64,000 nucleotides of DNA from Streptomyces sp. WMMC940. GTDB taxonomy: Bacteria > Actinomycetota > Actinomycetes > Streptomycetales > Streptomycetaceae. The notes under the pieces were generated by a model. The model was given only the letters and a program-made list of their open reading frames with translations, ran no database searches and was not told the DNA's origin. Of the stretch, positions 8,339 to 18,440 are shown piece after piece. The stretch is taken from assembly GCF_027460265.1 (NCBI RefSeq), contig NZ_JAPZBC010000001.1, forward strand, positions 5,932,001 to 5,996,000, read 5' to 3'. A program made the translations under genes and the position numbers. The first letter of the stretch is position 1, and each line of letters starts with the position of its first letter.

Positions 8339-8992
8339 TCACCAGCCTCGTGCGCGCCACTCCGCGAGGTGGGGCCGCTCCGTGCCGATGGTGGTGTCGT
8401 TGCCGTGGCCGGGGTAGATCCACGTCTCGTCGGGCAGGACGTCGAAGAGCTTGGTCTCCAGGCCGTCCATGAGGGAGTTGAAGTCTTCCGGACGTGTTGT
8501 CCGACCAGGACCGCCGGGGAAGAGGCAGTCGCCCGTGAACACGTGGGGGTGGCCGTGCGGGTCGTCGTAGACGAGCGCGATCGAGCCGGGCGTGTGGCCG
8601 ACCAGGTGGCGGGCGGTGAGCTCGACGTGGCCCACCCTGATCGTGTCGCCGTCGTCGACGAGCACATCGGTGGGCACCGGGATGCCGGCGGCGTCGTGGC
8701 GGCCCGCGTACGTCCGCGCGCCGGTCGCGCCCACCACGTCCGCCAGCGCGCCCCAGTGGTCGCCGTGCCGGTGGGTGGTGACGACGGACGTGATCCCGTC
8801 GTCACCGATCAGCCGGAGCAGCGTCTCGGGCTCGTCGGCCGCGTCGATCAGCAACTGCTCGTCGGTGCTCCGGCAGCGCAGCAGATAGGCGTTGTTGTCC
8901 ATGGGGCCGACCGCGACCTTGGAGATCATCAGGGCCGCCAGCTCGTGGACGTCCGCCGGGCCGCCGACCGTCACCGCTCCGCTGTAAGTCAT
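8339..8992 (-). CDS. MBL-fold hydrolase, glyoxalase II-like
   Basis: 217 residues. The metallo-beta-lactamase motifs appear in order: THRHGDHW (H-x-H-x-D-H), HLVGHTPGS for the third metal His, GDCLF for the bridging Asp, and YPGHGNDT for the last His. This is the set of glyoxalase II and related thiolester hydrolases; in actinomycetes the substrate is often a mycothiol conjugate. The following gene on the same strand is a mycothiol-dependent-type DinB protein, which supports a thiol-metabolism setting (inference). Confidence 0.9.
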   Translation of the reverse strand: MTYSGAVTVGGPADVHELAALMISKVAVGPMDNNAYLLRCRSTDEQLLIDAADEPETLLRLIGDDGITSVVTTHRHGDHWGALADVVGATGARTYAGRHDAAGIPVPTDVLVDDGDTIRVGHVELTARHLVGHTPGSIALVYDDPHGHPHVFTGDCLFPGGPGRTTRPEDFNSLMDGLETKLFDVLPDETWIYPGHGNDTTIGTERPHLAEWRARGW

Positions 8993-9013
8993 GGGGCCAG
9001 CGTACTCAGGCGG

Positions 9014-9703
9014 TCACAGCGGCGGCAGCACCGGCAGCGGGCCGCCGGTGACCTCCAGCGCCGAGCCGTCACGGCGGCCCGCGAGCCAGCCGAGCAGGTC
9101 CGCGGCGGCGCCCCGGACGGTGATCGGGCCGCCCGCGGCCCCGCCCCCCGTGGTCCACGTCCGCCCGCCGTCGGCGACGACGGTCGTGGGCGGCACGTCC
9201 CGGTGCCCGTCGAAGCGCTCCGCGAGGAAGGCCGTCTCGCGCTCGGTGAAGCCGGCCGGCAGGTCCTCCAGCTCGTAGCCGATGCCGAGGTCCACGTGGT
9301 GCAGCTCGACCTCGATCAGCCGCCGGAAGGGGATACGGGCCGCGGCGTCCTTCACGCCGTTGCGGAGCTCCACGATCCGCGACCAGTCGGCGTCCGCCGT
9401 GGCCGCCGCCCGGAAGCGCTCCCCGGACTCGCGCACGTCGTCGAGCTGGACGGCCAGGGGCCGGGGCGCGTCGCGCTCGATGTCGGCCTCGCGCGTCTCG
9501 GCGCTCGCGTACATGGGGCGGCCCTCGAAGACGTTCACGAGGGCGTCCGCGTTGCGGGCGAGGTGGGCGAGGACGTGGCCGCGGCTCCAGCCGGGCAGCC
9601 GTGACGGCCCGGCGGCCGCCGCGTTGTCCAGTTCGGCGGCCGCGTTCAGCAGTCGCTCGGTTGCTTCGCGTACGGAGTCCAGGTCATCCACGGGATCGAT
9701 CAT
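9014..9703 (-). CDS. maleylpyruvate isomerase family mycothiol-dependent enzyme (DinB superfamily)
   Basis: 229 residues. The N-terminus has the family signature LPGWSRGHVLAHLARNADAL, whose His is a metal ligand, and the second metal site is in IEVELHHVDLGIGYE (E-x2-HH-x-D). A C-terminal sterol-carrier-like segment ends in GWLAGRRDGSALEVTGG. Members use mycothiol as cofactor or substrate for isomerisation or S-transfer. Divergent from uvrA and 21 bases upstream of the MBL gene, so probably co-transcribed with it. Confidence 0.9.
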   Translation of the reverse strand: MIDPVDDLDSVREATERLLNAAAELDNAAAAGPSRLPGWSRGHVLAHLARNADALVNVFEGRPMYASAETREADIERDAPRPLAVQLDDVRESGERFRAAATADADWSRIVELRNGVKDAAARIPFRRLIEVELHHVDLGIGYELEDLPAGFTERETAFLAERFDGHRDVPPTTVVADGGRTWTTGGGAAGGPITVRGAAADLLGWLAGRRDGSALEVTGGPLPVLPPL

Positions 9704-9929
9704 GGGGAAGACGATAGTCCCGCCACACGTTCGGGTGAAGGTGACCGTAGACCGGCCTTAATCGAATACGCGTGCTATAGGCTCGGGGTTGAGGCATTCT
9801 GGAGGGCCGGGCGTTCATCCGTCCGGCAGCCGTCGATCTCGTGGTCGCCCTGGCCCGGAGCAGTCCGGGCCGGGGGCCGTTGCCCCCGATGCTTCTCACG
9901 ACCTGTCTCAAGAAAGGTGCGGACCCGGC

Positions 9930-12900
9930 GTGGCCGACCGTCTCATCGTCCGTGGCGCTCGCGAGCACAACCTGAAGAACGTCTCGCTCGACCTCCCGCG
10001 TGACTCACTCATCGTCTTCACCGGGCTCTCGGGGTCGGGCAAGTCGTCGCTCGCGTTCGACACGATCTTCGCCGAGGGGCAGCGCCGCTACGTCGAGTCG
10101 CTCTCCTCCTACGCCCGGCAGTTCCTGGGTCAGATGGACAAGCCGGACGTCGACTTCATCGAGGGCCTCTCCCCGGCCGTCTCGATCGACCAGAAGTCCA
10201 CGTCGCGCAACCCCCGCTCCACGGTGGGCACGATCACCGAGGTCTACGACTACCTCCGGCTGCTCTTCGCGCGCATCGGCAAGCCGCACTGCCCCGAGTG
10301 CGGCCGACCCATCACGCGCCAGTCCCCGCAGGCCATCGTCGACAAGGTGCTGGAGCTGCCCGAGGGCAGCCGCTTCCAGGTGCTGTCGCCGCTGGTGCGG
10401 GAGCGCAAGGGCGAGTTCGTGGACCTCTTCGCCGACCTGCAGTCCAAGGGATACTCGCGGGCCCGGGTCGACGGGCGGACGGTCCAGCTCACCGAGCCGC
10501 CGAAGCTGAAGAAGCAGGAGAAGCACACGATCGAGGTGGTCGTCGACCGCCTGACCGTCAAGGAGAGCGCCAAGCGCCGGCTCACGGACTCCGTGGAGAC
10601 CGCGCTGGGCCTGTCCGGCGGCATGGTCGTGCTGGACTTCGTCGACCTCCCCGAGGGCGACCCCGAGCGCGAGCGGATGTACTCGGAGCACCTGTACTGC
10701 CCGTACGACGACCTCTCGTTCGAGGAGCTCGAACCCCGTTCGTTCTCCTTCAACTCGCCGTTCGGCGCCTGCCCCGACTGCACCGGCATCGGCACCCGGA
10801 TGGAGGTCGACCCCGAACTGATCGTCCCGGACGAGGACCGCTCCCTGGACGACGGCGCGATCCACCCCTGGTCGCACGGCCACACCAAGGAGTACTTCGG
10901 GCGCCTGATCGGGGGGCTCTCCGACGCGCTCGGTTTCCGCACCGACATCCCGTGGGCCGGGCTGCCGCAGCGTGCCAGGAAGGCCCTGCTCTACGGCCAC
11001 AGGACCCAGGTCGAGGTCCGCTACCGGAACCGGTACGGGCGGGAACGCGCGTACACCACCCCGGCGTTCGAGGGTGCGGTGTCCTTCGTCAAGCGGCGCC
11101 ACAGCGAGGCGGAGAGCGACTCCAGCCGTGAGCGCTTCGAGGGCTATATGCGCGAGGTGCCCTGCCCCACCTGCGACGGCACCCGGCTGAAGCCGATCGT
11201 CCTGGCCGTGACGGTCATGGACAGGTCGATCGCCGAGGTCTCGGCCATGTCGATCAGCGAGTGCGCCGACTTCCTGGGCAGGCTGACGCTCACCGCGCGC
11301 GACAAGAAGATCGCCGAGCGGGTGCTCAAGGAGGTCAACGAGCGGCTGAGGTTCCTGGTCGACGTCGGCCTGGACTACCTCTCCCTCAACCGGGCCGCGG
11401 GCACGCTGTCCGGCGGCGAGGCCCAGCGCATCCGCCTCGCCACCCAGATCGGCTCCGGCCTCGTGGGCGTGCTGTACGTCCTGGACGAGCCGTCGATCGG
11501 ACTGCACCAGCGCGACAACCACCGGCTCATCGAGACCCTGGTGCGGCTGCGCGACATGGGCAACACCCTGATCGTCGTCGAGCACGACGAGGACACGATC
11601 AAGGTCGCGGACTGGGTCGTGGACATCGGCCCGGGAGCCGGCGAGCACGGCGGCAAGGTGGTCCACTCCGGACCGCTGAAGCAGCTGCTGGCCAACAAGG
11701 ACTCGATGACCGGGCTCTATCTGTCCGGGAAGAAGTCCATCGCGACCCCGGGGATCCGGCGGCCGATGGATCCCGCCCGGCAGCTCACGGTGCACGGCGC
11801 CAGGGAGAACAACCTCCGCGACATCGACGTGTCGTTCCCCCTCGGTGTGCTCACGGCGGTCACCGGCGTCTCCGGCTCCGGCAAGTCCACGCTGGTCAAC
11901 GACATCCTGTACACCCATCTGGCACGCGAGTTGAACGGCGCCAAGTCGGTGCCGGGCCGGCACACCCGCGTGGACGGCGACGACCTCGTGGACAAGGTCG
12001 TCCACGTCGACCAGTCGCCCATCGGGCGTACGCCCCGGTCCAACCCGGCGACGTACACCGGCGTCTTCGACCATGTGCGCAAGCTCTTCGCGGAGACGAT
12101 GGAGGCGAAGGTGCGCGGCTATCTGCCGGGCCGCTTCTCCTTCAACGTCAAGGGCGGGCGCTGTGAGAACTGCTCCGGCGACGGCACCATCAAGATCGAG
12201 ATGAACTTCCTGCCGGACGTGTACGTCCCGTGCGAGGTCTGCCACGGTGCGCGATACAACCGGGAGACCCTTGAGGTCCACTACAAGGGCAAGTCCATCG
12301 CCGAGGTGCTGGACATGCCGATCGAGGAGGCCCTGCACTTCTTCGAGGCGGTGCCGACCATCTCCCGTCACCTCAGGACGCTGACGGAGGTGGGCCTCGG
12401 TTACGTCAGGCTGGGCCAACCGGCGCCGACGCTTTCCGGTGGTGAGGCGCAGCGGGTGAAGCTGGCGAGCGAGCTGCAGAAGCGGTCGACCGGCCGGACG
12501 GTCTACGTGCTGGACGAGCCGACCACGGGTCTGCACTTCGAGGACATCTCCAAGCTGATCAACGTGCTGTCCGGACTGGTCGACAAGGGCAACACGGTGA
12601 TCGTGATCGAGCACAACCTCGATGTGATCAAGACCGCCGACTGGGTCGTCGACATGGGCCCGGAGGGCGGCAGCGGCGGTGGCCTCGTCATCGCCGAAGG
12701 CACGCCCGAACAGGTCGCCGCGGTCCCGGCGAGCCACACCGGCAAGTTCCTGCGGGACATCCTGGGCCCGGAGCGCATCAGTGACTCGGTGCCACCACAG
12801 AACCGGAAGACGGCGGTGAAGAAGGCCGCGTCCAGGAAGCCGGTCTCGGCCAACTCCACGGCCGTGAAGAAGAACACGGTCACGGCCAACGCGACCCCGG

Positions 12901-12947
12901 TGAAGAAGAAGGCGGCAGCGTCGCGGACCCGCGCCCGCAAGGCCTGA
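9930..12947 (+). CDS. uvrA: excinuclease ABC subunit UvrA
   Basis: DNA-damage recognition ATPase of nucleotide excision repair; it loads UvrB, and UvrC is encoded 5.5 kb downstream. The GTG at 9930 gives the family start ([20 protein letters not shown]) with AAAGGTG at 9913. There are two ABC cassettes with Walker A motifs GLSGSGKSS and GVSGSGKST, signature motifs LSGGEAQRI and LSGGEAQRV, and zinc ligands CPEC, CPDC, CPTC, CENC and CEVC. At 1,005 residues it is longer than most because of a Lys/Ala-rich C-terminal tail (KKAASRK, VKKK, RTRARKA), which may add nonspecific DNA affinity. Confidence 0.98.
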   Translation: MADRLIVRGAREHNLKNVSLDLPRDSLIVFTGLSGSGKSSLAFDTIFAEGQRRYVESLSSYARQFLGQMDKPDVDFIEGLSPAVSIDQKSTSRNPRSTVGTITEVYDYLRLLFARIGKPHCPECGRPITRQSPQAIVDKVLELPEGSRFQVLSPLVRERKGEFVDLFADLQSKGYSRARVDGRTVQLTEPPKLKKQEKHTIEVVVDRLTVKESAKRRLTDSVETALGLSGGMVVLDFVDLPEGDPERERMYSEHLYCPYDDLSFEELEPRSFSFNSPFGACPDCTGIGTRMEVDPELIVPDEDRSLDDGAIHPWSHGHTKEYFGRLIGGLSDALGFRTDIPWAGLPQRARKALLYGHRTQVEVRYRNRYGRERAYTTPAFEGAVSFVKRRHSEAESDSSRERFEGYMREVPCPTCDGTRLKPIVLAVTVMDRSIAEVSAMSISECADFLGRLTLTARDKKIAERVLKEVNERLRFLVDVGLDYLSLNRAAGTLSGGEAQRIRLATQIGSGLVGVLYVLDEPSIGLHQRDNHRLIETLVRLRDMGNTLIVVEHDEDTIKVADWVVDIGPGAGEHGGKVVHSGPLKQLLANKDSMTGLYLSGKKSIATPGIRRPMDPARQLTVHGARENNLRDIDVSFPLGVLTAVTGVSGSGKSTLVNDILYTHLARELNGAKSVPGRHTRVDGDDLVDKVVHVDQSPIGRTPRSNPATYTGVFDHVRKLFAETMEAKVRGYLPGRFSFNVKGGRCENCSGDGTIKIEMNFLPDVYVPCEVCHGARYNRETLEVHYKGKSIAEVLDMPIEEALHFFEAVPTISRHLRTLTEVGLGYVRLGQPAPTLSGGEAQRVKLASELQKRSTGRTVYVLDEPTTGLHFEDISKLINVLSGLVDKGNTVIVIEHNLDVIKTADWVVDMGPEGGSGGGLVIAEGTPEQVAAVPASHTGKFLRDILGPERISDSVPPQNRKTAVKKAASRKPVSANSTAVKKNTVTANATPVKKKAAASRTRARKA

Positions 12948-12994
12948 TCCCGGCCCCGGCCCCGCCGTTCGCCGGCCCGCAGCCCCGTGACGGC

Positions 12995-13032
12995 CGTCGC
13001 CCCGGTTCCTGCCACCAGGAACCGGGGCGACG
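12995..13032. terminator. perfect 17-bp hairpin after uvrA
   Basis: CGTCGCCCCGGTTCCTG at 12995-13011 pairs with 13016-13032 around CCAC. It lies 48 bases past the uvrA stop and is a strong terminator candidate. Confidence 0.9.
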
Positions 13033-13540
13033 GGCGTCGGGTCCCGCGCAGCCGGCTCGTCCGGACCGGCGCTCATTCCGGCCCGTCCGGGATTTCGGGT
13101 CTGGCCCCGAGCCCCCGCCCCGACGGGTGGTCTTTTGCGACCACGGGGAATTCGGGAAGGTCGGGCCGTGGCTGCTCCGGCTGCACCGGAGCCCCGGCGC
13201 GCCCCGGGCCGACGTGTTCGATTCCGGCCGATGTGGCCCGGGCCCGACGCCGGTGACCGGGCGGCCCCCCCGCACGCCATTGCAGGTGGTCAGCGTGCAG
13301 GCGTCGCCACGCCACCGGTGCTGGTCCCGGTTCCGAGCCCCGCCCGCGCACGGGCGGCCGTCGTGACGCCGTTCCACGGCCGGCCCGCCGCAGACCCCTG
13401 CCCGCCGGGTTGCCGTTCCGTGCGTCCCGGAACCTCCGGGCCCGGGGCCCCGGGCCCGTGGCCGCTGTGCCGCGTCCCCGGGACGCCGGGTGGTGCGCTT
13501 CCGGCGCCGGGACGGCGAGCCGGCCCTCGTAGCCCTCCGG
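13033..13540. other. gene-free interval between uvrA and the PfkB kinase gene
   Basis: About 500 bases between convergent genes. Every long frame here has an Arg/Pro/Gly composition typical of out-of-frame GC-rich DNA, with no ribosome site or recognisable motif. I see nothing functional beyond the terminator at its left end. Confidence 0.6.
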
Positions 13541-14458
13541 TCAGGCCAGTTCGGAGGCGTACGGGGGCTCCGCTCCCGTACGGGAGCAGGTGACGGCGGC
13601 GGCGCGGGCGGCGAACGCCAGCACCTCGGCCCAGCCGGCGGCGTCCAGGGCGCGCAGACCGCCGGGGGAGAGGGCGCCGCGTCGCTGCAGGTCGTGCAGC
13701 AGTGCCGCGTTCACGGTGTCGCCCGCGCCGATCGTGTCGGCCACCGTCACAGCCGCCGCCGGGACGGCGGTCTCCACACCCTCCCGGGTGCGCACCGCGA
13801 GGCCGCGGTCGCCGCGGGTCAGCACCACGGCGGCGGGGCCCTCGGCCAGCCACTGCTCAGGGGAGCCGCCGAGCCATGCGGCGTCCTCCTCCGAGAGCTT
13901 CAGCAGCGACACCGAGGGGAGCCAGCCCGCGAACCGTGTCCGGTACGCGTCGGCGTCGGGCACGAGTCCCGGCCGGATGTTGGGGTCGAGCAGCGTGAAC
14001 ACCCCGCGCTGCGCCTCGCGTCGCAGCAGCGCCTCGTACGCGCTCGCCCCGGGCTCCAGCACCAGCGAGCACGTGCCGAGCGCGAGCGCCCGCACCCCGT
14101 CCGGCAGTTCCGGCGGCAGTTCGAACAGCCGGTCGGCGGTGCCGGTCATGTAGAAGCCGTAGCCGGCCGAGCCGTCCGCGCCGACCTCGGCGACCGCGAG
14201 GCTCGTCGGCTCCGGGCCGCGCTGCACCAGCGACGTCCGTACGCCCGCCGCGTGCAGCCCGCCCAGCAGAGCCTCACCGAAGCCGTCCGCCGACACTCGG
14301 GAACAGAAGGTCACGGGAGATCCCAGGCGGCCCAGCGCCACCGCCGTGTTGTACGGGCCGCCACCGGGCCGCGGCAGCAGGGGCGGCAGTGGTGCGTCCC
14401 CGGCGGCCGTCCGCTGCGGGACCAGGTCGATCAGGGATTCACCGGCGACGACGATCAC
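13541..14458 (-). CDS. PfkB-family carbohydrate kinase
   Basis: 305 residues from a GTG at 14458 (translation MIVVAGESLIDLVP); the longer upstream frame is not family-like. The PfkB signature 1 region (GGGPYNTAVALGRLG) is near residue 40, and signature 2 (DTIGAGDTVNAALL) with the catalytic Asp lies near the C-terminus. Enzymes of this type phosphorylate fructose, ribose, 2-keto-3-deoxygluconate or nucleosides; the specific sugar cannot be read. It is divergent from the Rieske gene, with about 130 bases between them. Confidence 0.9.
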   Translation of the reverse strand: MIVVAGESLIDLVPQRTAAGDAPLPPLLPRPGGGPYNTAVALGRLGSPVTFCSRVSADGFGEALLGGLHAAGVRTSLVQRGPEPTSLAVAEVGADGSAGYGFYMTGTADRLFELPPELPDGVRALALGTCSLVLEPGASAYEALLRREAQRGVFTLLDPNIRPGLVPDADAYRTRFAGWLPSVSLLKLSEEDAAWLGGSPEQWLAEGPAAVVLTRGDRGLAVRTREGVETAVPAAAVTVADTIGAGDTVNAALLHDLQRRGALSPGGLRALDAAGWAEVLAFAARAAAVTCSRTGAEPPYASELA

Positions 14459-14592
14459 GGCTGAGAACGTAGCCCATCGCTGCCGGGTGCGACAGCCCCG
14501 TTCCCGCCCGGCCGACCCGCCCGGAGGGGCCGCGATCTGCGCCGGTATCGTCGGGTTGGTCACCTGCCCCGCCCCCATCCGTGGAGATCTTC

Positions 14593-15021
14593 ATGTCCGG
14601 CCGATCCACCGCCCGCCGTACCGTGCTGAAAGGCGCCGCCCTCGCCGGGGCCGCCGGGCTGGGGGTCGCCGCCTGCTCCACCGAGTCCAAGGTGGGCCAT
14701 GCACAGGTCCCGACGCCGACCGCACCGGTCGACCTCGGCGCAGCGGAGGAGGTCCCCGTGGGCGGCGTCCGGCTCTACCGGGAGCAGCGGCTCGTCGTCC
14801 ACTGCCCGGCCGAGGGCCGGTACAGGGCCTTCAGCGCCCAGTGCACCCACGCCGGCTGCGTGCTGGACAAGGTGGAAGGCACCGAGGGCAACTGCCCCTG
14901 CCACGGCAGCCGGTTCGACGTGACGACCGGCACGGCGCTCCGAGGGCCGGCGACCGTGCCGCTCCCGGAGGTCCCGGTGCGGGTGCGGGACGGGAAGCTC
15001 GTGGCCGGCCCGGAGGTGTGA
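14593..15021 (+). CDS. Tat-exported Rieske [2Fe-2S] lipoprotein
   Basis: 142 residues from ATG 14593, which has GGAG seven bases upstream; the GTG at 14581 is less well placed. The N-terminus carries a twin-arginine signal (ARRTVLKG) and a lipobox-like LGVAAC with Cys28. The Rieske site is C84-T-H86 and C101-P-C103-H104, with C89 and C103 placed for the disulfide found in high-potential bc1-type Rieske proteins. It should be a lipid-anchored extracytoplasmic electron carrier. No partner oxidoreductase is adjacent, and similar stand-alone Rieske lipoproteins are common in Streptomyces. Confidence 0.92.
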   Translation: MSGRSTARRTVLKGAALAGAAGLGVAACSTESKVGHAQVPTPTAPVDLGAAEEVPVGGVRLYREQRLVVHCPAEGRYRAFSAQCTHAGCVLDKVEGTEGNCPCHGSRFDVTTGTALRGPATVPLPEVPVRVRDGKLVAGPEV

Positions 15022-15148
15022 GCGGCCCGCCGTCCGCGCCCTTGGGCGTGAGCCGCCCACGCCCGCGGGGCCGCGGCACGCCGTCCCGGACCCCGGCGGT
15101 CCCAGGGGCCGGCGGCCGCGTTGTCGGAGACGCTCGCGGCGGCGCCAG

Positions 15149-16690
15149 CTAGTCGGTCGCCCGCGGTGTACCGCTGGGACACGTTTCAGGGAAGGTGACC
15201 GGGAGACCGATGCTCTTCATGGCGCTCTTGTACTCGGCGACGCCCGGCAACTGCTGGGTCGCCGCAGACCAGATCACCGTTGTGCAGGTGCTGGTGTCGC
15301 AGTTGCCGCCGAAGGTCAAGAAGTCCTCACTTTCCACCGACTGGCAGTGGCACAGCGCCCGGTGAGGGTTGTGGGTATCGACCTGACAGGTCACGTCGAG
15401 GCAGTTCGCCCACCTGGCACGGTCGGTGCAGGTCATCGCGTGCGTTCGGCTGGTGGTGCTCTGTACCGAGAACGTCGAGACCAGCTTGTCGCCCTCCGGT
15501 GCTCGCTCGGCACACGAGGCGAACCCGTAGGAGTATCCGTCCTCAACCACGCATCGGCAGATGACGACGTCCGGATCGTCCGGCGACGGCTCGCACGCCG
15601 CCGAGGTGCACAGCGCGTAGCGCTGGTCGCACAGCCATCCGTCGCCCGCCTTGACCTGCTTCGGCGGCCTCCCGGAGGGGGCGATGCTCTTGATGTCCCG
15701 GGCTGCCGCACAGGCCGAGGCAAGGGCGGGTGCAAGAGCCGCCGACGCGAACAGCACCGCCCGCCGCGCGATCGTCGAGCCGCCGCGGGTCTGAAGCGCC
15801 TTGTCGACCAGGCCGCCGATCTCCGCAGCGCCGACCGCCGGCGCAGCCACGACAACCCGCTCGGCGTCGATCAGCACAGCGGAAGGGGTGGCAGTGATCC
15901 CGTAAGCAGCCGTCACTCTGCGTTCGGGGTCTGCCAACAGCCGGTGCGGTGCGGCCTCGCGCGATCCACCTGCCGTACCCGACCCGTCCGCCCCGGCGAT
16001 GACGCCCGCGCGTCGCGAGCCTCCGCTCACGACTGCGATGGTCATGCGCTCGCCGTAGGTCTCCTGCCACCCGGCAACTCGCGGGAGCAATGCGCTGCAT
16101 GCGCTGCAGGCCTGATCGCTGAAGACGAGGAGAAGCGGGCGATGCGCCGCCAGCAGGCTTTCCATGGCCCACGTCCGACCTGTCTCGTCCGGCAGCGAGA
16201 AGCCGGGTGCGACCATGCCCGGCCGCACTTTCCTGCCTCGTTCCGGCTGCAGTCCGATCCAGGCGAGCGATGCGGTGACGGCAAGCCCCGCGAAGAGTCC
16301 GGGGAAGCGTCCGCCGACGGCGACGAACGCAGCCAGGGTCGCGAGAAGCCCGTTGCGGGCGACGGTCGACCAGCCGACCGGGGCGGCGTGCAGTCCTCCG
16401 AAGCAGCGGCAGGCGGGAGTCCGACCGCGCGACACGTTCAGCACGACGGCGACGCTGAAGCCAACCAGCAGCACGAGCGCCCCCAGCGCACCGGTGCGTT
16501 CCCACGGGCGTACGGCAAGAGCCAGCGCGACGACGAGTTCGCAGACAACGAGAAGGGCTCCGAGCGGCACCGCCGCGCGGGCCGGCAGTCCGAAGTCGAC
16601 GATGGCCCGCGGTAGTCCCCTGCGGTCGGCCAACTTGGCGATCGCCGCGAGCCCGAAGACCGCCGCAAGCACTTTTGCCACCACAACCAT
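15149..16690 (-). CDS. MauE-like membrane domain fused to a thioredoxin domain and a Cys-rich tail
   Basis: 513 residues from ATG 16690; the frame is open further upstream, so the start could be up to 54 bases earlier. Residues 1-150 form a four-helix MauE/DoxX-type domain with a CRCFG motif (C94, C96). Residues 155-300 are a MauD/TlpA-like thioredoxin with C195-x-x-C198 and a TPS cis-proline loop. Residues 307-330 form another hydrophobic segment after an Arg pair (ARRAVLFASAALAPAL). Residues 350-513 are Cys-rich, with two copies of C-x6/8-C-x4-C-x11-C-x-C-x12/14-C starting at C354 and C421. MauE and MauD are separate maturation factors in methylamine operons. Here they are one chain, suggesting a self-contained disulfide relay outside the membrane (inference). 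Confidence 0.82.
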   Translation of the reverse strand: MVVVAKVLAAVFGLAAIAKLADRRGLPRAIVDFGLPARAAVPLGALLVVCELVVALALAVRPWERTGALGALVLLVGFSVAVVLNVSRGRTPACRCFGGLHAAPVGWSTVARNGLLATLAAFVAVGGRFPGLFAGLAVTASLAWIGLQPERGRKVRPGMVAPGFSLPDETGRTWAMESLLAAHRPLLLVFSDQACSACSALLPRVAGWQETYGERMTIAVVSGGSRRAGVIAGADGSGTAGGSREAAPHRLLADPERRVTAAYGITATPSAVLIDAERVVVAAPAVGAAEIGGLVDKALQTRGGSTIARRAVLFASAALAPALASACAAARDIKSIAPSGRPPKQVKAGDGWLCDQRYALCTSAACEPSPDDPDVVICRCVVEDGYSYGFASCAERAPEGDKLVSTFSVQSTTSRTHAMTCTDRARWANCLDVTCQVDTHNPHRALCHCQSVESEDFLTFGGNCDTSTCTTVIWSAATQQLPGVAEYKSAMKSIGLPVTFPETCPSGTPRATD

Positions 16691-17117
16691 CCTGCGCACC
16701 CCACAGCTCTCGACGTCCTGAAACAGGAGGCAGGCCATCCGACCGTGTCGGTCGCGTGGCAGCGCCCGCGCCCCACTCATACCGGTGCGCGGGCGGGGAG
16801 TGAGCCACCGGCCCCCGGCCGGCACTCGTATGGCCCTGTTCCGGCTGACGCCGCACGTGCGCAGGCGCGGACCCGGGAACATCCGCGGCGGGGTTCCGGC
16901 GGGCCCGCCCGCGAGCGACTGGACCAGAGGCGGCGTGGCGGCTCCGGTTGCGGAATCGCGGCTCTGGGCGAAGATCAGGTGCCCGCATTCACTGCGGTTG
17001 CCTCCTACTGCCGCGTTCCGGTTGCCCCCCGCCTGCGGCATGTCCCCGGCTGCCGCGTCGGGGCTTCAAGATCACCTCATTGCCCCTGGCCGTACCGCGG
17101 CGAAACCCGGGCTTCGG
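16691..17117. other. intergenic region upstream of the MauE-thioredoxin fusion
   Basis: No gene supported. The minus strand has an AGGAGG at about 17003-17008, but the frames beginning after it are either a few codons long or run out of frame through the fusion gene. The region presumably holds the promoter of the fusion gene. Confidence 0.5.
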
Positions 17118-18062
17118 TCAATGCTCCCACTCCCACTCGATCCCCTGGATCCCCGGCCGGACGCCCTGCTCGACCAGGTGCACCGCCGGGTGGCGGCTGT
17201 TGGGGGCCAGTTCCGCACGGCAGATCCGTGCCGCGCCGGGGGAGTTCTGGGCGAAGTGCCGGCACCGCACCGGCAGCGCCGCCCCGTCGAAGCGGACCTG
17301 CAGCACGTACTGACCGCCGGCCGCGCGGAAGCCCCGCACGTACTCACCGCTAGGGCCCGCCGTGCCGTCCTCGAAGCCGTAGCCGAGGAGGTACGTCTCA
17401 CCGGACCGCAGCCGGGCGTCGAGGAGCAGTTCCGCGACCAGCACCCCCGCCTCCCGGTCGTACCGGACGCGCCCCGGGCGGCAGTTCTCCGTGGCCCGCA
17501 CGCTCACCCGCGCCGGATCCCATCCCGGATCCCCGCGATGGACCGCCAGCAGCCGGTCGACGCCGTCGCGGTGGGCGCGCACGATCTTCTGGGAGTCCCG
17601 GCCCAGCAGCTCGCGGCCCGGCCCGATCCGCACGCGCTCGTGGTGCCCCACCGTGTGCAGCCCGCCGTCCGCGGGCCGCCCCAGTCCGGCGAGCAGCCGC
17701 TCCACCGCCCCGGACCCCTCGGCCGGCGCACGCGGAGAACGGGCCGCGGGGCGCTGGGGGCCGGGCCCGGCCTCCACGGGGAGCAGCCGCAGAAGGGAGT
17801 TCTCCGGCAGCCGGAGCACGTCCTCGAGTGCCCGCACGGCCCGCAGCGACTCGGGGCGCTGCGGCCGGCGGGCGCCCTGCTGCCAGTAACTCAGACTGGT
17901 CACCCCGACCTTGATCCCCCGGTGTGCGAGATGGTGCTGCACCCGCTGCAGCGGCAGACCCCGCACCGCGAGCGCGGCACGCAGGGCGAGATGGAAGGGG
18001 CCCGTGCGCAGCACCCGGTCCAGTTCGGCCTGGGTGTGCGCGGGGTGCGCGGCGTGCCCCAT
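17118..18062 (-). CDS. XRE-type helix-turn-helix regulator with C-terminal sensor-like domain
   Basis: 314 residues from ATG 18062, preceded by GAGGAG at ideal spacing. The first 75 residues resemble a Cro/CI-type HTH ([21 protein letters not shown], then [20 protein letters not shown]). The C-terminal half is a beta-rich domain ([48 protein letters not shown]). Proteins of this layout are common in Streptomyces but have no known ligand. It is divergent from uvrC, and a perfect 17-base palindrome lies in the shared upstream region; autoregulation there is inference. Confidence 0.78.
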   Translation of the reverse strand: MGHAAHPAHTQAELDRVLRTGPFHLALRAALAVRGLPLQRVQHHLAHRGIKVGVTSLSYWQQGARRPQRPESLRAVRALEDVLRLPENSLLRLLPVEAGPGPQRPAARSPRAPAEGSGAVERLLAGLGRPADGGLHTVGHHERVRIGPGRELLGRDSQKIVRAHRDGVDRLLAVHRGDPGWDPARVSVRATENCRPGRVRYDREAGVLVAELLLDARLRSGETYLLGYGFEDGTAGPSGEYVRGFRAAGGQYVLQVRFDGAALPVRCRHFAQNSPGAARICRAELAPNSRHPAVHLVEQGVRPGIQGIEWEWEH

Positions 18063-18212
18063 GGGACTCCTCGATGGACGTTCACGGCCGCCCGGTGGGC
18101 CCTCGCGCCGAGGGCGGGGCGTGCGGACGGGACCGACGGCAGGCGTCACGGGGCCTCCGGGGCCGCCGTCACAGCCGCGTGTCACCCCGCATTGAAGCGT
18201 GCCGGTCCCGTC

Positions 18213-18229
18213 CGGACAACGGTTGTCCG
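18213..18229. promoter_or_regulatory. perfect palindrome between the XRE regulator and uvrC
   Basis: CGGACAAC-G-GTTGTCCG has two exact 8-base arms. It lies 151 bases upstream of the regulator start and 212 bases upstream of uvrC, so it is a candidate operator for either gene. Confidence 0.55.
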
Positions 18230-18440
18230 AGTGCCGGTCCGAATGCCGTGGGAGCCTGGTCGAAGCGTCCGTATTGCACCGCCGAACCGTGAGCGCCCGG
18301 ACACCGGCCGTAGCGGCGGCCCCGTCGAGGGCCTCCTCCGGCGCGGGCCCGGCGGCGGGACCGGCGCCCGGGCGGGAGGGCGGGTGCGCGTGCCCCTGCG
18401 GCGGCCCCGGTTGTCGGTGCCCGCCAGTAGGGTGGGCGGC

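Noticed and set aside
8222..8417. C-terminal extension of the HTH-like frame
   Set aside because: It runs through a perfect terminator hairpin and into the opposite MBL gene.
9750..9790. possible LexA box before uvrA (TCGAATACGCGTGCTA)
   Set aside because: Only the left half resembles TCGAAC; the right half does not match GTTCGA.
10005..13280. 1,091-codon open frame opposite uvrA
   Set aside because: Composition is Asp/Val/Arg/Gly-rich antisense of a high-GC gene, with no domain or ribosome site; it is a shadow of uvrA.
15543..16988. 481-codon frame overlapping the MauE fusion
   Set aside because: It is the alternative frame of the fusion gene, Arg/Gly/Pro-rich, without a matching domain.
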